This document shows, one piece after another, positions 10,129 to 18,638 of a DNA stretch of 64,000 nucleotides. How positions within the stretch are numbered: position 1 is the first letter of the stretch; the number at the start of each line of letters is the position of its first letter. Source of the stretch: Micromonospora avicenniae (lineage in GTDB: Bacteria; Actinomycetota; Actinomycetes; Mycobacteriales; Micromonosporaceae); NCBI RefSeq assembly GCF_900156065.1, contig NZ_FTNF01000001.1:620001-684000 (forward strand), written 5' to 3'. The translations under genes and the position numbers were made by a program. The notes below the pieces were generated by a model. The model ran no database searches. It saw only the letters and a program-made list of their open reading frames with translations, and was not told where the DNA came from.

Positions 10129-11460
10129 ATGGCTGAGGATGTGACTGGGGTTCGGCACAGCTGCCCGGCAGCGGGCCGGCGGGTGGCCGGCCGGGCGCTG
10201 CTCGGCGTGACGGCAGCCGTCGTCGCCGTGGCGGGTTCCGCGGTGCCGGCGACCGCCGCCCCGGTCCACGCGAGCGCGGTCGTCGCCACCCCGTTGGCGT
10301 ACGTGCCGGACGAGGCACCGGACCGGCCGGACCAGATCCGTGACGAGCAGTGGCAGATCGACGAGTTGAATGCGACGACCGCCTGGCGCAGCTCGACCGG
10401 CCGCGGGGTCACCGTCGCCGTCATCGACTCCGGAGTGGACGCCACCCACCCCGACCTGGTGGGGCAGGTGCTGCCCGGATACGACCTGGTGTCGCCGGGT
10501 GGCGGCCCGCAGGCGGACCCGGTGGGCCATGGCACCACGGTGGCCGGGCTGATCGCCGGTCGGCGGGACGACAAGCAGGGCGTGGTCGGCCTCGCGCCGG
10601 ACGCACGCATCCTGCCGGTCCGGGTGCTCGACGACGAGAACCGGTACGACGACGCGCTGATCGTGGCCCGTGGGGTCCGCTGGGCGGTCGACCACGGCGC
10701 GCGGGTGATCAACCTGTCGCTCGGCGGCAGCGGTAACAGCCCCGCTCTCGCCGCCGCCCTGGACTACGCCTTCGCCCGCGACGTGGTGGTGGTGGCCTGC
10801 ACCGGCAACGTCGCCAGCTCGACGACCTCCGAGGTCTGGTACCCGGCCCGGGAGCCGGGCGTGATCGCGGTCGCCGGCCTGGAACGCAACAGCGAGAACC
10901 TCTGGTCCGGTTCGATCACCGGCCGGGAGGCCGTGCTGTCCGCACCGGCCACCGGGCTCGTCGGCGCCCGCCCCGGCGGCTACTGGCGGGTGCAGGGCAC
11001 CAGTTTCGCCGCGCCGCTGGTGTCCGCCACCGCGGCTCTCGTACGGTCCCGCTACCCGCAGATGTCGGCCGGTGACGTGGTGAACCGGCTGATGTCCACC
11101 GCTCGCGACCTCGGCCCGACCGGACGCGACGACCGCTTCGGCTTCGGTCTGGTCGACCCGGTGGCCGCGCTCACCGCCGACGTGCCGCCGGTGACGGGCA
11201 ACCCGCTCGACGACAACGCCTCTCCCGGCGTGGTCGGTTTCGGACCGGCGCCGGGTCGCGAGCAGAGCGACCAGGCGGCCGGCTTCGGTGATCCGCTCGG
11301 CCACAACGTCCCGCAGCAGCAGGCCCGCTGGACCGCCCGCGCGGCCGGCAGCCAGGACGATTCGGCACCGGAACGGCTCTGGACGGGGGCCGCCCTCTTC
11401 GTCGCCCTACTCACCGGGGCGGCGCTGATGGTCCGCCGGCTGCGCCAGCAGCACCGCTGA
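10129..11460 (+). CDS. mycP: mycosin, membrane-anchored subtilisin-like protease of type VII secretion
   Basis: MycP is an essential serine protease partner of type VII secretion, anchored on the outer face of the membrane. From ATG 10129 it has 443 residues. There is an Arg-containing N-region and a hydrophobic signal segment ending near ATAAP. The catalytic triad is D100 (VIDSGVD), H134 (GHGTTVAG) and S292 (GTSFAAP). A single C-terminal membrane helix (about 417-436) precedes RRLRQQHR. A TTG at 10108 would add MWFRRRR and lies 7 nt after a TAATCT hexamer, so the true start could be there. It lies directly downstream of eccC; no eccB, eccE or esx genes are nearby. Confidence 0.9.
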   Translation: MAEDVTGVRHSCPAAGRRVAGRALLGVTAAVVAVAGSAVPATAAPVHASAVVATPLAYVPDEAPDRPDQIRDEQWQIDELNATTAWRSSTGRGVTVAVIDSGVDATHPDLVGQVLPGYDLVSPGGGPQADPVGHGTTVAGLIAGRRDDKQGVVGLAPDARILPVRVLDDENRYDDALIVARGVRWAVDHGARVINLSLGGSGNSPALAAALDYAFARDVVVVACTGNVASSTTSEVWYPAREPGVIAVAGLERNSENLWSGSITGREAVLSAPATGLVGARPGGYWRVQGTSFAAPLVSATAALVRSRYPQMSAGDVVNRLMSTARDLGPTGRDDRFGFGLVDPVAALTADVPPVTGNPLDDNASPGVVGFGPAPGREQSDQAAGFGDPLGHNVPQQQARWTARAAGSQDDSAPERLWTGAALFVALLTGAALMVRRLRQQHR

Positions 11461-11500
11461 GACCGGCTGATCGCCCGCCCGGTCGGGTAGAACGGACGCC

Positions 11501-12235
11501 ATGAGCACGACGGATCCGCGCACCCTCGCCCCCGGCGACGCGGCGTCCTGGCGGCGACGCCGGCTCGACCCGGTCCAGCCGCGCGGGCTGCGTCTCACCC
11601 TGGCCGTGGCGGCCGCGTTCCTGGTGCTGGTGCCCTTCACGTCGCTCGCCCTGCTCGTGCTCGGCGCGTGGCCTCCGCTGCGCCGGATGGACACCTCGGT
11701 GACGGAGGCGCTGCACGGCTACGCGCTGGAGCACCCGGGCTGGGTACGGCTGACGAGCGTCTGGACCGAGGTCTTCGCACCCATGCCGCTACGCGTCGCC
11801 GCCCTGGCTGTCGTGGTCTGGCTGGTCCGCCGGGACGCCCGCCGGTTGGCCCTCTGGGTTGCGGTGACCATGCTGGCGGGCGGGCTGCTCGGCGCCCTGC
11901 TCAAGCTGCTGGTCGCTCGGGACCGGCCGGAGCTGCTGGATCCCGTCGCCCGGGCCGTCGGGTACGCCTTCCCGTCCGGGCACGCGGTCAACGCCGCCCT
12001 GGCCGCCGGGGTGCTGCTGGTGGTCTTCCTGCCGCTGGCCCGGCGCCGGGCGCAACGCGCGGCTCTCTGGGCCACGGCACTACTGCTCACCGTGCTGACC
12101 GGAGCGAGCCGGGTCGCCCTCGGGGTGCATTGGACCAGCGACGTGATCGGCGGATGGCTCCTCGCCACGGCCGTCCTGGCGGGCACCGCCGCCGGCTTCG
12201 CCGTCTGGCAGCACGCCCCCGCAAACCGCCACTGA
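11501..12235 (+). CDS. PAP2-family membrane phosphatase
   Basis: The 244-residue protein has about six membrane helices and the complete PAP2 acid-phosphatase signature: KLLVARDRP (K135, R142, P143), PSGH (158-161) and SR-x5-H-x3-D (S203, R204, H210, D214). Such enzymes dephosphorylate lipid phosphates, for example undecaprenyl pyrophosphate or phosphatidic acid. The exact substrate cannot be read from sequence. The ATG at 11501 follows a TAGAAC hexamer by 7 nt, which fits a leaderless start. The gene converges with marP across a spacer with two palindromes. Confidence 0.88.
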   Translation: MSTTDPRTLAPGDAASWRRRRLDPVQPRGLRLTLAVAAAFLVLVPFTSLALLVLGAWPPLRRMDTSVTEALHGYALEHPGWVRLTSVWTEVFAPMPLRVAALAVVVWLVRRDARRLALWVAVTMLAGGLLGALLKLLVARDRPELLDPVARAVGYAFPSGHAVNAALAAGVLLVVFLPLARRRAQRAALWATALLLTVLTGASRVALGVHWTSDVIGGWLLATAVLAGTAAGFAVWQHAPANRH

Positions 12236-12280
12236 CCGCACGCCGCGGATCCCCTCCTCCGCGACCCGCTCGCTGCCGTT

Positions 12281-12346
12281 GGCCACGCTTTCCGTGAAAG
12301 GGGCCCCTTGCCACCGTCGGTGGCCACTCTTTCCGCGAAAGGGACC
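12281..12346. repeat. pair of palindromic elements, 41-bp period, between convergent genes
   Basis: Two 25-nt inverted repeats of related sequence start 41 bp apart, at 12281-12305 and 12322-12346. Each has GGCCAC, then CTTTC, a three-base loop, then GAAAG and GGCC or GACC. The arrangement, sequence and period match a second pair at 48627-48694. They lie between the PAP2 gene and marP, which converge, so they may act as terminators. Confidence 0.6.
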
Positions 12347-12366
12347 GTGTCGGGGGTGGGGGTGGG

Positions 12367-13545
12367 TCAGGTGCATTCGCCGGTGTCGACGGATCGGGTG
12401 CGTTGGGCGCCCGCCAGGGCCACCGGACGCGCCTCCGCCGAGGTCACCGCGAACCCGGTGTTGGGGTCGTCCGCCGCCGCCGCGAAGATCACCCCGAGCA
12501 CCAGCCCGTTCGCGGAGACCAGCGGCCCGCCGGAATTGCCGCTGCGGACCAGGGCGCGGATCGTGTAGATCTCGCGGGTCACGTCGCCGGAGGAGTAGAT
12601 GTCGGGCCCGGTGATCCGGTCCACGTCGCGGACCCGGGCGGACTGCGCGTTGTACGGCCCGTCGAGCGGGAAGCCGAGCACGATGGCGTCCGCGCCGGTG
12701 CCCGCGTTGCCGGCGGCGAACCGCATGGACGGGCCGGGCAGCCCCGGCACGTGCAGCACGGCGAGGTCCCGGTCCGGGTCGTAGACGACCACCTCGCCGT
12801 CGTACCGGTCGCCGCCGAGTTCCACGGACACCGAACGGGTGCCGGCGACGACGTGGGCGTTGGTCATCACCCGGTCGTCGGCGTACACGAAGCCGGAGCC
12901 CTCGATGCGGCGGGAGCAGCTCGGCGCCGAGCCGAGCACCTTGACCACCGAGCGCTGCCCGTTGACCACCACCTGCGAGCCGGCGAGCGCCGGGTCGGGC
13001 GGCTCCACCTGCCGCGCCCGGGTAGGCGCGAGGTCACCGAAGACGTCCGGGAAGCCGTTCGTGTCGACGGTGTCCCGCAACGCGGTGGAGAGCCGCTGCG
13101 CCTGGTCGGGCAGGACCCGGTCGACCACGTTGAGCAGGGCGCTGTTCCGCACGGAGGACGCCAGCCAGGGCAGCGAGGACGAGCCGAGCGGCACCGCGAC
13201 CAGCCAGGCGACCAGGAGCACCGCGAAAAGGGAGACGAACGCGCCGCCGACGTCGTCGATCTTGCGGAAGACGGGACCGGTGATCGCGGCCCGGAGGTTC
13301 GATCCCAGCCAGCCGGCGAGCGCCTGCCCGGCCACGGCGAGGCCGAAGACCGCCACCAGGGAGATCAGCACCCGGGTGCCGCTGTCGACGAACTGACGGG
13401 CGAGTATCGGCCCGGCCTGGAGCCCGATCAGCGCGCCGAGGAAGAACCCCGTGAACGACAGGATTCCGATGACGAAGCCCTGTCGGTATCCGCTGATCGC
13501 GAACACGAGAATGAGCAGCAGTAGAACGAGATCGACGGCCGACAC
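12367..13545 (-). CDS. marP: MarP-type periplasmic serine protease (CvpA domain plus trypsin-like domain)
   Basis: MarP is a membrane-bound serine protease needed in mycobacteria for acid resistance and envelope maintenance. The 392-residue protein has four N-terminal membrane helices of the CvpA/colicin V type (about residues 5-125) and a chymotrypsin-fold protease. The triad is H231 (TNAHVV), D260 (DRDLAVL) and S338 (GNSGGP). C210 and C391 are placed like the pair that forms the regulatory disulfide in the M. tuberculosis enzyme. The GTG at 13545 follows TACGCT by 6 nt, indicating a leaderless start. In both this window and M. tuberculosis it heads a block with NUDIX, TlpA-like, nth and crp genes. 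Confidence 0.93.
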   Translation of the reverse strand: MSAVDLVLLLLILVFAISGYRQGFVIGILSFTGFFLGALIGLQAGPILARQFVDSGTRVLISLVAVFGLAVAGQALAGWLGSNLRAAITGPVFRKIDDVGGAFVSLFAVLLVAWLVAVPLGSSSLPWLASSVRNSALLNVVDRVLPDQAQRLSTALRDTVDTNGFPDVFGDLAPTRARQVEPPDPALAGSQVVVNGQRSVVKVLGSAPSCSRRIEGSGFVYADDRVMTNAHVVAGTRSVSVELGGDRYDGEVVVYDPDRDLAVLHVPGLPGPSMRFAAGNAGTGADAIVLGFPLDGPYNAQSARVRDVDRITGPDIYSSGDVTREIYTIRALVRSGNSGGPLVSANGLVLGVIFAAAADDPNTGFAVTSAEARPVALAGAQRTRSVDTGECT

Positions 13546-13551
13546 GCGTCA

Positions 13552-13557
13552 AGCGTA
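13552..13557 (-). promoter_or_regulatory. -10 element for leaderless marP
   Basis: On the minus strand TACGCT ends 6 nt before the marP GTG, which places the transcription start at or next to the start codon. No -35 consensus is seen. Confidence 0.5.
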
Positions 13558-13608
13558 CGGGCCGGGGGCCCGTCGGATGACCACCGCTTGCGGAAGGTGA
13601 CCGTGCGG

Positions 13609-14301
13609 TCAGCGTACGGACGTCTCGTCGACCTCGTCGGTGCCCGCGGAGGGGGCCGGCGTCGCCCCGGTGGGCGGCAGCTCGACCATCCGCCCCGGGG
13701 CCCACGGCCGGGACCAGCCGCCCAGGTCGAGCAGGGTGCTCAGCACCCCGGCGGTGAAGCCCCAGACCAGCATGCCGCGTACGGCGAAGGCCGGGCCGAT
13801 CCAGCCGCTCGGATGGCGTACGCGGACCCGGTTCGCCGGGTCGACCAGTTCGGCGATCGGCAGCCGGGCCACGTGTGCCACCTCGGCCGGCTCGCAGGGG
13901 TGCACCGGGTGCGGCGCGTGCCACCAGGCGAGGACGGGGGTCACCACGAAGTCGCTGACCGGGATCCAGAGTTTCGGCAGCTCGGCCAGGACGGTGACGC
14001 TACGCGGGTCGAGGGCGACCTCCTCGTTCGCCTCGCGCAGCGCGGTCGCCCGGGCGTCGGCGTCCTCCGGGTCCGCGGCACCGCCCGGGAAGGCGGGCTG
14101 ACCGGCGTGGGTCCGCAGGGTGGCCGCCCGTTGCAGGATCAGTACGTCCGGGCCGGTGTCGGCCTGCTCGCCGAGGAGCACCAGCACGGCGCTCTCCCGC
14201 CCACCGCTTTCCGGCGTCGCCAGCCGGGTGAAGTCCTCGGCCCGGGCCGTGCCGAGCCGGTCGAGCAGCGGCGCCATCCACTCCGGTGGTCTCCGGGTCA
14301 C
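13609..14301 (-). CDS. NUDIX hydrolase, CoA pyrophosphatase type
   Basis: The 230-residue protein carries the combined signature of CoA-pyrophosphatase-like NUDIX enzymes: LQRAATLRTHAGQPAFPGG leading into the NUDIX box with ALREANEEVAL (residues 87-97), whose glutamates bind the metal. Such enzymes cleave CoA or other nucleotide diphosphate derivatives. The substrate here is inferred only from the family. The GTG at 14301 overlaps the stop of the TlpA-like gene by 4 nt, and that gene overlaps nth in the same way, so nth-tlpA-nudix is one translationally coupled operon. The tail ends TDEVDETSVR and is low in complexity. Confidence 0.88.
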   Translation of the reverse strand: MTRRPPEWMAPLLDRLGTARAEDFTRLATPESGGRESAVLVLLGEQADTGPDVLILQRAATLRTHAGQPAFPGGAADPEDADARATALREANEEVALDPRSVTVLAELPKLWIPVSDFVVTPVLAWWHAPHPVHPCEPAEVAHVARLPIAELVDPANRVRVRHPSGWIGPAFAVRGMLVWGFTAGVLSTLLDLGGWSRPWAPGRMVELPPTGATPAPSAGTDEVDETSVR

Positions 14302-14933
14302 GCCGGCACCGCCACCCCGAGGTGTTCACGGACCAGCTCGCCGAGGCTTGCGTCGTCCAGCGCGCCGGACGCGTCGGTGTGCACGACCCGGCCCTGCGCG
14401 TCGACGAGGAGGGTGAGCGGGAAGGCGTTACGGTTCAGCGCCCGTTGCAGGGCGGTGCCCTGGTCGACCAGCATCGGGAAGCCGATACCCAGGTCCTCGC
14501 CGATGGACTGGGCCGCACTGCGGCTGTCCTGGCTGTTCACCCCGATCACGTGGATCCGGTCACCGGCCCGTTTGCTCAGCCGCTGGAAGGCGGGCAACTC
14601 CTTACGGCAGGGCGGGCACCAGGACGCCCAAACGTTGATCACGGCGGGTCCGCGTACGTCGCGGAGCGCGATCGGCGCCCCGCCCGTGAAGCAGGCGAGG
14701 GTCAGCTCGGGCAGCGGATCTCCCGTGTGACCGTTCGCGTCGGTTGCGGCGCTCGGCGTCCCGGCACCGGCGGTCGGGGTCGCCGGGGTGGTCAGCCTCG
14801 CGCAGTCCTCGAACGGTGACGGCCGTTCGGCCCGCGGCCGGGGCGGCGCGGGTTCCTCCGTGCCCGTGGCGGTGCAGCCCGCCGCGGCGGCGACCAGCAG
14901 GGGCAGGAGCAGTACGGCGATACGGCGATTCAT
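14298..14933 (-). CDS. TlpA/ResA-like thiol-disulfide lipoprotein
   Basis: The 211-residue protein starts with a lipoprotein signal whose lipobox ends at C20 (AAAAGC). After a Pro/Thr-rich linker it has a thioredoxin-like redoxin domain with the active site WASWCPPC (C106, C109). It is therefore an exported, membrane-tethered thiol oxidoreductase, of the sort that reduces or oxidises envelope proteins or serves cytochrome c maturation. It sits between nth and the NUDIX gene with 4-nt overlaps on both sides. The M. tuberculosis counterpart by position is Rv3673c. A further cysteine pair (C44 and C81) flanks the linker. Confidence 0.9.
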   Translation of the reverse strand: MNRRIAVLLLPLLVAAAAGCTATGTEEPAPPRPRAERPSPFEDCARLTTPATPTAGAGTPSAATDANGHTGDPLPELTLACFTGGAPIALRDVRGPAVINVWASWCPPCRKELPAFQRLSKRAGDRIHVIGVNSQDSRSAAQSIGEDLGIGFPMLVDQGTALQRALNRNAFPLTLLVDAQGRVVHTDASGALDDASLGELVREHLGVAVPA

Positions 14934-15718
14934 GGCACCTCCGCGGTGACCGCCTGGACCGGCACCAGCTGCGGGTCGATTCCGGCGGCGACCGCCAGGT
15001 CACGGGCCCGGGGGCCCTTGAGCAGCTTGACCGCGACCGTCGGGTCGGTCGGCCCGGTGCCGTACGACGGGCAGAGCTTCGCCAGCGTGCAGGCCCCGCA
15101 GGCGGGCTTGCGCGCGTGGCAGACGCGACGGCCGTGGAAGATCACGCGATGGGAGAGCATGGTCCAGTCACGCTTCTCGTAGAGCGCGCCGACCGCATGC
15201 TCGATCTTTACCGGGTCGGTCTCGGACGTGAGCCGCCAGCGGTGCACCAGGCGCTGGAAGTGGGTGTCGACGGTGATCCCGGGCACGTCGAACGCGTTGC
15301 CGAGGATGACGTTGGCGGTCTTGCGACCGATTCCGGGCAGCGCCACCAGGTCGATCATCCTGCCCGGCACCCGGCCCTCGTGCCGCTCCACGAGCGCCTG
15401 TCCCAGCTTGATCAGTGAGTCGGTCTTGTTCCGGTAGAAGCCGGTCGGCCGGATCAGCTCCTCCATCTCCCCCCGGTCGGCAGCGGCGTACGCGGCGGCG
15501 GTCGGGTAGCGCAGGAAGAGCTTCGGGGTGACCTCGTTGACCCTCTTGTCGGTGGTCTGCGCCGAGAGGATCGTGGCGACGGCCAACTCCAGCGCGCTGG
15601 AGTGGTCCAGTTCGCAGTGCGCGTCGGGATGGGTCTCGGCGAGCACCCGGCCGATCCGCCGAGCGCGCCGCTTCCGCCCGAGGTCGGTCTCGCTGGCACC
15701 GGGGGAGCTACGGGTCAC
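14930..15718 (-). CDS. nth: endonuclease III, DNA glycosylase/AP lyase
   Basis: Endonuclease III removes oxidised pyrimidines and nicks the abasic site in base excision repair. The 262-residue protein has the helix-hairpin-helix LPGIGRKTA (127-135) with the catalytic lysine K133, and the catalytic aspartate D151 in VDTH. The iron-sulfur cluster ligands C200, C207, C210 and C216 follow the C-x6-C-x2-C-x5-C spacing. The C-terminus is about 45 residues longer than in E. coli, as usual in actinobacteria. The GTG at 15718 follows TACGCT by 7 nt. It leads the nth-tlpA-nudix operon. Confidence 0.96.
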   Translation of the reverse strand: MTRSSPGASETDLGRKRRARRIGRVLAETHPDAHCELDHSSALELAVATILSAQTTDKRVNEVTPKLFLRYPTAAAYAAADRGEMEELIRPTGFYRNKTDSLIKLGQALVERHEGRVPGRMIDLVALPGIGRKTANVILGNAFDVPGITVDTHFQRLVHRWRLTSETDPVKIEHAVGALYEKRDWTMLSHRVIFHGRRVCHARKPACGACTLAKLCPSYGTGPTDPTVAVKLLKGPRARDLAVAAGIDPQLVPVQAVTAEVP

Positions 15719-15725
15719 GACGGCC

Positions 15726-15731
15726 AGCGTA
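15726..15731 (-). promoter_or_regulatory. -10 element for leaderless nth operon
   Basis: TACGCT on the minus strand ends 7 nt before the nth GTG. The same hexamer precedes marP, so the two neighbouring minus-strand units probably have similar promoters. Confidence 0.45.
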
Positions 15732-15747
15732 CGTCGCCGGGCGGGCG

Positions 15748-16911
15748 TCAGGCGTCAGGTGGTGTGATCTTGCCGGCATCGTCGAGGCGGGCGCCGGTCT
15801 TCGGAAAGTCGCTGCGAGTGAGCTGCTTCACCAGTCCCAGGCCCCGGTCGTCCGGGTCGAGGGTCGGTTTGCCGGCCCCGTTCATGTACGTCGAGGTGAA
15901 CGAGCCGCCCGCCCAGCTGCCGTCGGAGCGCAGCGACACCTTGAGGACGCCACCCCAACCGAGACGACCGTTGTTGCTCAGCGAGTTGCCCCCGCCCGCG
16001 AAGTTCCCCAGGCTGTACGCGATCAGCCGGCCCTTGTAGAACTCCATTCCGCGCAGCACGTGCGGGCCGTGCCCGACGATCAGGTCGGCCCCGGCGTCGA
16101 TCATCGCCTTGGCGAACTTGACCGGATCGCCCCGGTTCTCCCCCAGGAACATCTCGGTGCCGGGCCGGACTCGGGTCTTGTCCGAACCCTCGGCCCCCAT
16201 GTGCACCTGCACGACTACCAGGTCGGCCATGGTGGCCGCCTTCGCGACGACCTTCTTCGCGGCGGTGATGTCCACAACACTGTTGGACCAGACGTACGAC
16301 GAGAAGCCGGCAACGGCGATCTTGACGCCGTTGCTCTCCACGACGGTGATCTGGTCCGGCGCGCCGGTGTGCGCCAGGTCGTACTTCTCCAGGGACCGCT
16401 GGGTGTTCTCGTAGCCCTTCGGACCGTAGTCGTAGCCGTGGTTGTTGGCCTGGTTGAGCAGGTCGAACCCGGCGTCGCGCAGGTGGGCCGCGTACTCCGG
16501 CGGGGCGCGGAACTGGAAGCAGCGGGTGGAGTCGGCGCCGCACTTGCCGGTGCCCGTGTCCACGGTCAACGGCTCCTCCAGGTTGCCCATCACCACGCCG
16601 GCGGCGAGCGCCTTGGTGACCGAGGCGAAGAAGCCCTTGCCGCCGTTGGGGGGCAGCCGATTCGGGGCGTTACCCATGATGATGTCGCCGGTCGCGGAGA
16701 GCGAGACGATCTCGCCCGCCGCCGGGGAGCCGCTCGCCGAGGGGGTGGTCACCGGCGCACCGGTGGCCCCGCCACCCGCACCGGCCTGCCAGACGGGAGC
16801 CGCGACGGTCTCGGCGCAGCCCGCCACGAGCAGCGCGAGCAGCGCGCCGAACACGAGGGTGATCCGGCGACGGTATGAGGGGAGGCGCGAGGAGCGCGCG
16901 GCAGCGTACAT
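15748..16911 (-). CDS. CapA-family lipoprotein (poly-gamma-glutamate synthesis/metallophosphatase-like)
   Basis: The 387-residue protein begins with a basic stretch and a lipobox ending at C32 (LVAGC), so it is exported and lipid-anchored. The mature part has the CapA/PgsA calcineurin-like layout: [31 protein letters not shown], and [14 protein letters not shown] with [10 protein letters not shown] near the end. CapA proteins are linked to polyglutamate capsules in Bacillus, but most actinobacterial members are of unknown role and no capBC genes are near. ATG 16911 is chosen because it gives the signal peptide. Upstream in-frame codons run through the next gene and were discarded. Confidence 0.85.
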   Translation of the reverse strand: MYAAARSSRLPSYRRRITLVFGALLALLVAGCAETVAAPVWQAGAGGGATGAPVTTPSASGSPAAGEIVSLSATGDIIMGNAPNRLPPNGGKGFFASVTKALAAGVVMGNLEEPLTVDTGTGKCGADSTRCFQFRAPPEYAAHLRDAGFDLLNQANNHGYDYGPKGYENTQRSLEKYDLAHTGAPDQITVVESNGVKIAVAGFSSYVWSNSVVDITAAKKVVAKAATMADLVVVQVHMGAEGSDKTRVRPGTEMFLGENRGDPVKFAKAMIDAGADLIVGHGPHVLRGMEFYKGRLIAYSLGNFAGGGNSLSNNGRLGWGGVLKVSLRSDGSWAGGSFTSTYMNGAGKPTLDPDDRGLGLVKQLTRSDFPKTGARLDDAGKITPPDA

Positions 16912-16967
16912 CGCTGGCGACCCTACCGGGCGGGTTTCGCCGATACGACGGCCGATCGGACGGAAGT

Positions 16968-17630
16968 TCAGCCGTTCAGACGGTCTGACCAGGGCACGAC
17001 GGCGCCGGACCCGCCGGCGAGCACGGCCGCGTGCACCGCACGGGCGAGCGGCGCACCCCACGTCGAGCGGGGCCCTCCGTAGGCGAATTCGGGGCCGTCG
17101 ACCGGGCAGAGCACGGCGACCGCGTCCGTCGGGGTGCCGGTGGCCGCCAGGCCCAGCTCCGTGATCGCCTGCGCCTTCGCCTCGGTCGCGGTGGCGACCG
17201 CGTTGACCAGGGCGGCGTCGCTGAGCCGTACCGGCACGTACACCACGATGTTGACGGTGCCGACCCGCTCGCCGAGCGCCACCGGCGCCGGCTCGGCGGC
17301 TCGGATCGGGGTGCCGAGCCCGACCGTCGCCCAGACCCGCACGCCGCCGTCCGTCCGGGCGACCACCTCGGCGACGTCGACACCGGTCAGCAGCCCCACC
17401 CCGGGCCCGTCCAGCCCGAGCCCGTGGGCGAGCGCGGCCAGGTGGACCGCGGGGTCGTCCCGGTCGTACGACATCGGCACCGTCGCGTTCACGACCCAGT
17501 GGCGTACGCCGATCCCGCCACCGAGCGACGCGGAACTGACCGCGCGCAGCGGGTCGGTGGCCCGCCACACCAGCAACGGAACGTCGAGCCCGTCCTCGTG
17601 GCGGGTGGTCAGCAACGGCTCGCTCAGCAC
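16968..17630 (-). CDS. cbiZ: adenosylcobinamide amidohydrolase CbiZ
   Basis: CbiZ cleaves the aminopropanol arm of adenosylcobinamide to give adenosylcobyric acid, letting cells salvage incomplete corrinoids. The 220-residue protein matches the CbiZ fold along its length, with blocks such as SSASLGGGIG, NATVPMSYDRDDP, VNIVVYV and GTPTDAVAVLCP. No other cobalamin gene lies within the window, so it acts here as an isolated salvage gene. It starts with GTG at 17630, six nucleotides after TAGGGT, consistent with a leaderless transcript. The capA-like gene follows after about 56 bp. CbiZ is best known from archaea and some bacteria, so lateral origin is possible. Confidence 0.82.
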   Translation of the reverse strand: MLSEPLLTTRHEDGLDVPLLVWRATDPLRAVSSASLGGGIGVRHWVVNATVPMSYDRDDPAVHLAALAHGLGLDGPGVGLLTGVDVAEVVARTDGGVRVWATVGLGTPIRAAEPAPVALGERVGTVNIVVYVPVRLSDAALVNAVATATEAKAQAITELGLAATGTPTDAVAVLCPVDGPEFAYGGPRSTWGAPLARAVHAAVLAGGSGAVVPWSDRLNG

Positions 17631-17636
17631 CCGGTG

Positions 17637-17642
17637 ACCCTA
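17637..17642 (-). promoter_or_regulatory. -10 element for leaderless cbiZ
   Basis: TAGGGT on the minus strand ends 6 nt before the cbiZ GTG. No -35 match is evident. Confidence 0.45.
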
Positions 17643-17846
17643 CGGCCCGACTGGTCCGGACAGGTACCGACGGTCGGCGGACGGTGACCATCTGGCCAGG
17701 CGAAACGTACCGATTACGCCCAACGATCACGTTTCCAGGGGCCACCTCTGATTCCGGCTCACGTGCGCCTAGACTTGTCGGCGCGCGAGGGACCAGCGGA
17801 CGGCGGACCCGGCCGAGGGACGGCAACGCGCAACCGGAGGTGCGCG

Positions 17847-18524
17847 ATGGACGAGGTACTGGCCCGCAGCGGGATCTTCCAGGGTGTCGACCCGGAGGCT
17901 GCCGAGGCGCTCGCCAAGGAGATGGAGACGATCGAGGTCCGCAAGGGCGAGGTCGTGTTCAACGAGGGCGAGCCCGGCGACAGTCTTTACATTCTGCTGT
18001 CCGGCAAGATCAAGGTCGGCCGCCGTGCGGCGGACGGCCGGCAGAACCTGATCGCGGTGATGGGCCCGTCGGACATGGTCGGCGAGCTGTCACTCTTCGA
18101 CCCGGGCCCCCGCACGGCGACGGCTACCGCGGTGACCGACACCCGCCTGGTCCGGCTGCGCAAGCAGGCGCTGCGGCCGTGGCTGGCCAATCGGCCGGAG
18201 ATCGCGGAGCAGCTGCTCCGGGTGCTGGCCCGCCGGCTCCGCCGGACCAACGACTCGCTGGCCGACCTGATCTTCACCGACGTGCCGGGCCGCGTGGCGA
18301 AGAACCTGCTCCAGATGGCCGGCCGGTTCGGCACCCGCGACGGCGGCGTGCTGCGGGTCACCCACGACCTCACCCAGGAGGAGATCGCCCAGCTCGTCGG
18401 CGCCTCCCGGGAGACGGTCAACAAGGCGCTGGCGGACTTCGCCTCGCGGGGCTGGCTGCGCCTGGACGGCAAGAGCATCATCATCCTGGACCCGGAGCGC
18501 CTGGCCCGCCGCGCGCGCGTCTGA
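17847..18524 (+). CDS. crp: Crp/Fnr-family cAMP-responsive transcription regulator
   Basis: The 225-residue protein has the length and layout of actinobacterial CRP/GlxR. An N-terminal cyclic-nucleotide domain contains the phosphate-binding cassette [15 protein letters not shown], with G79, E80, R89 and T90 at the same numbers as in M. tuberculosis CRP. A C-terminal winged helix-turn-helix follows, with [20 protein letters not shown] (about 176-195). It is likely a global regulator of carbon and respiratory genes. ATG 17847 is preceded by CCGGAGG at about 7 nt. It faces away from cbiZ, and a strong terminator follows. In M. tuberculosis crp is next to the MBL-fold gene that here lies 21 kb away. 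Confidence 0.93.
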   Translation: MDEVLARSGIFQGVDPEAAEALAKEMETIEVRKGEVVFNEGEPGDSLYILLSGKIKVGRRAADGRQNLIAVMGPSDMVGELSLFDPGPRTATATAVTDTRLVRLRKQALRPWLANRPEIAEQLLRVLARRLRRTNDSLADLIFTDVPGRVAKNLLQMAGRFGTRDGGVLRVTHDLTQEEIAQLVGASRETVNKALADFASRGWLRLDGKSIIILDPERLARRARV

Positions 18525-18536
18525 CTTCGGCCGCTA

Positions 18537-18570
18537 CGGCCCGGACCGCTCCGCCGGTTCGGGCCGTTTT
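18537..18570 (+). terminator. intrinsic terminator after crp
   Basis: An 11-bp stem with one G-T pair (18537-18547 with 18556-18566), an 8-nt loop and a TTTT run at 18567-18570 form a classic rho-independent terminator 13 bp after the crp stop. Confidence 0.8.
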
Positions 18571-18626
18571 GGCGCGGGACGTGTCTGCCCGGCGCAGAAT
18601 CCCTGGATTTCGCCCGGACGGGTCGC

Positions 18627-18632
18627 CACTCT
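18627..18632 (+). promoter_or_regulatory. -10-like element for leaderless phosphoesterase gene
   Basis: CACTCT ends 6 nt before ATG 18639. This spacing equals that seen at many other starts in the window and helps choose the ATG over the GTG at 18633. Confidence 0.35.
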
Positions 18633-18638
18633 GTGGCG

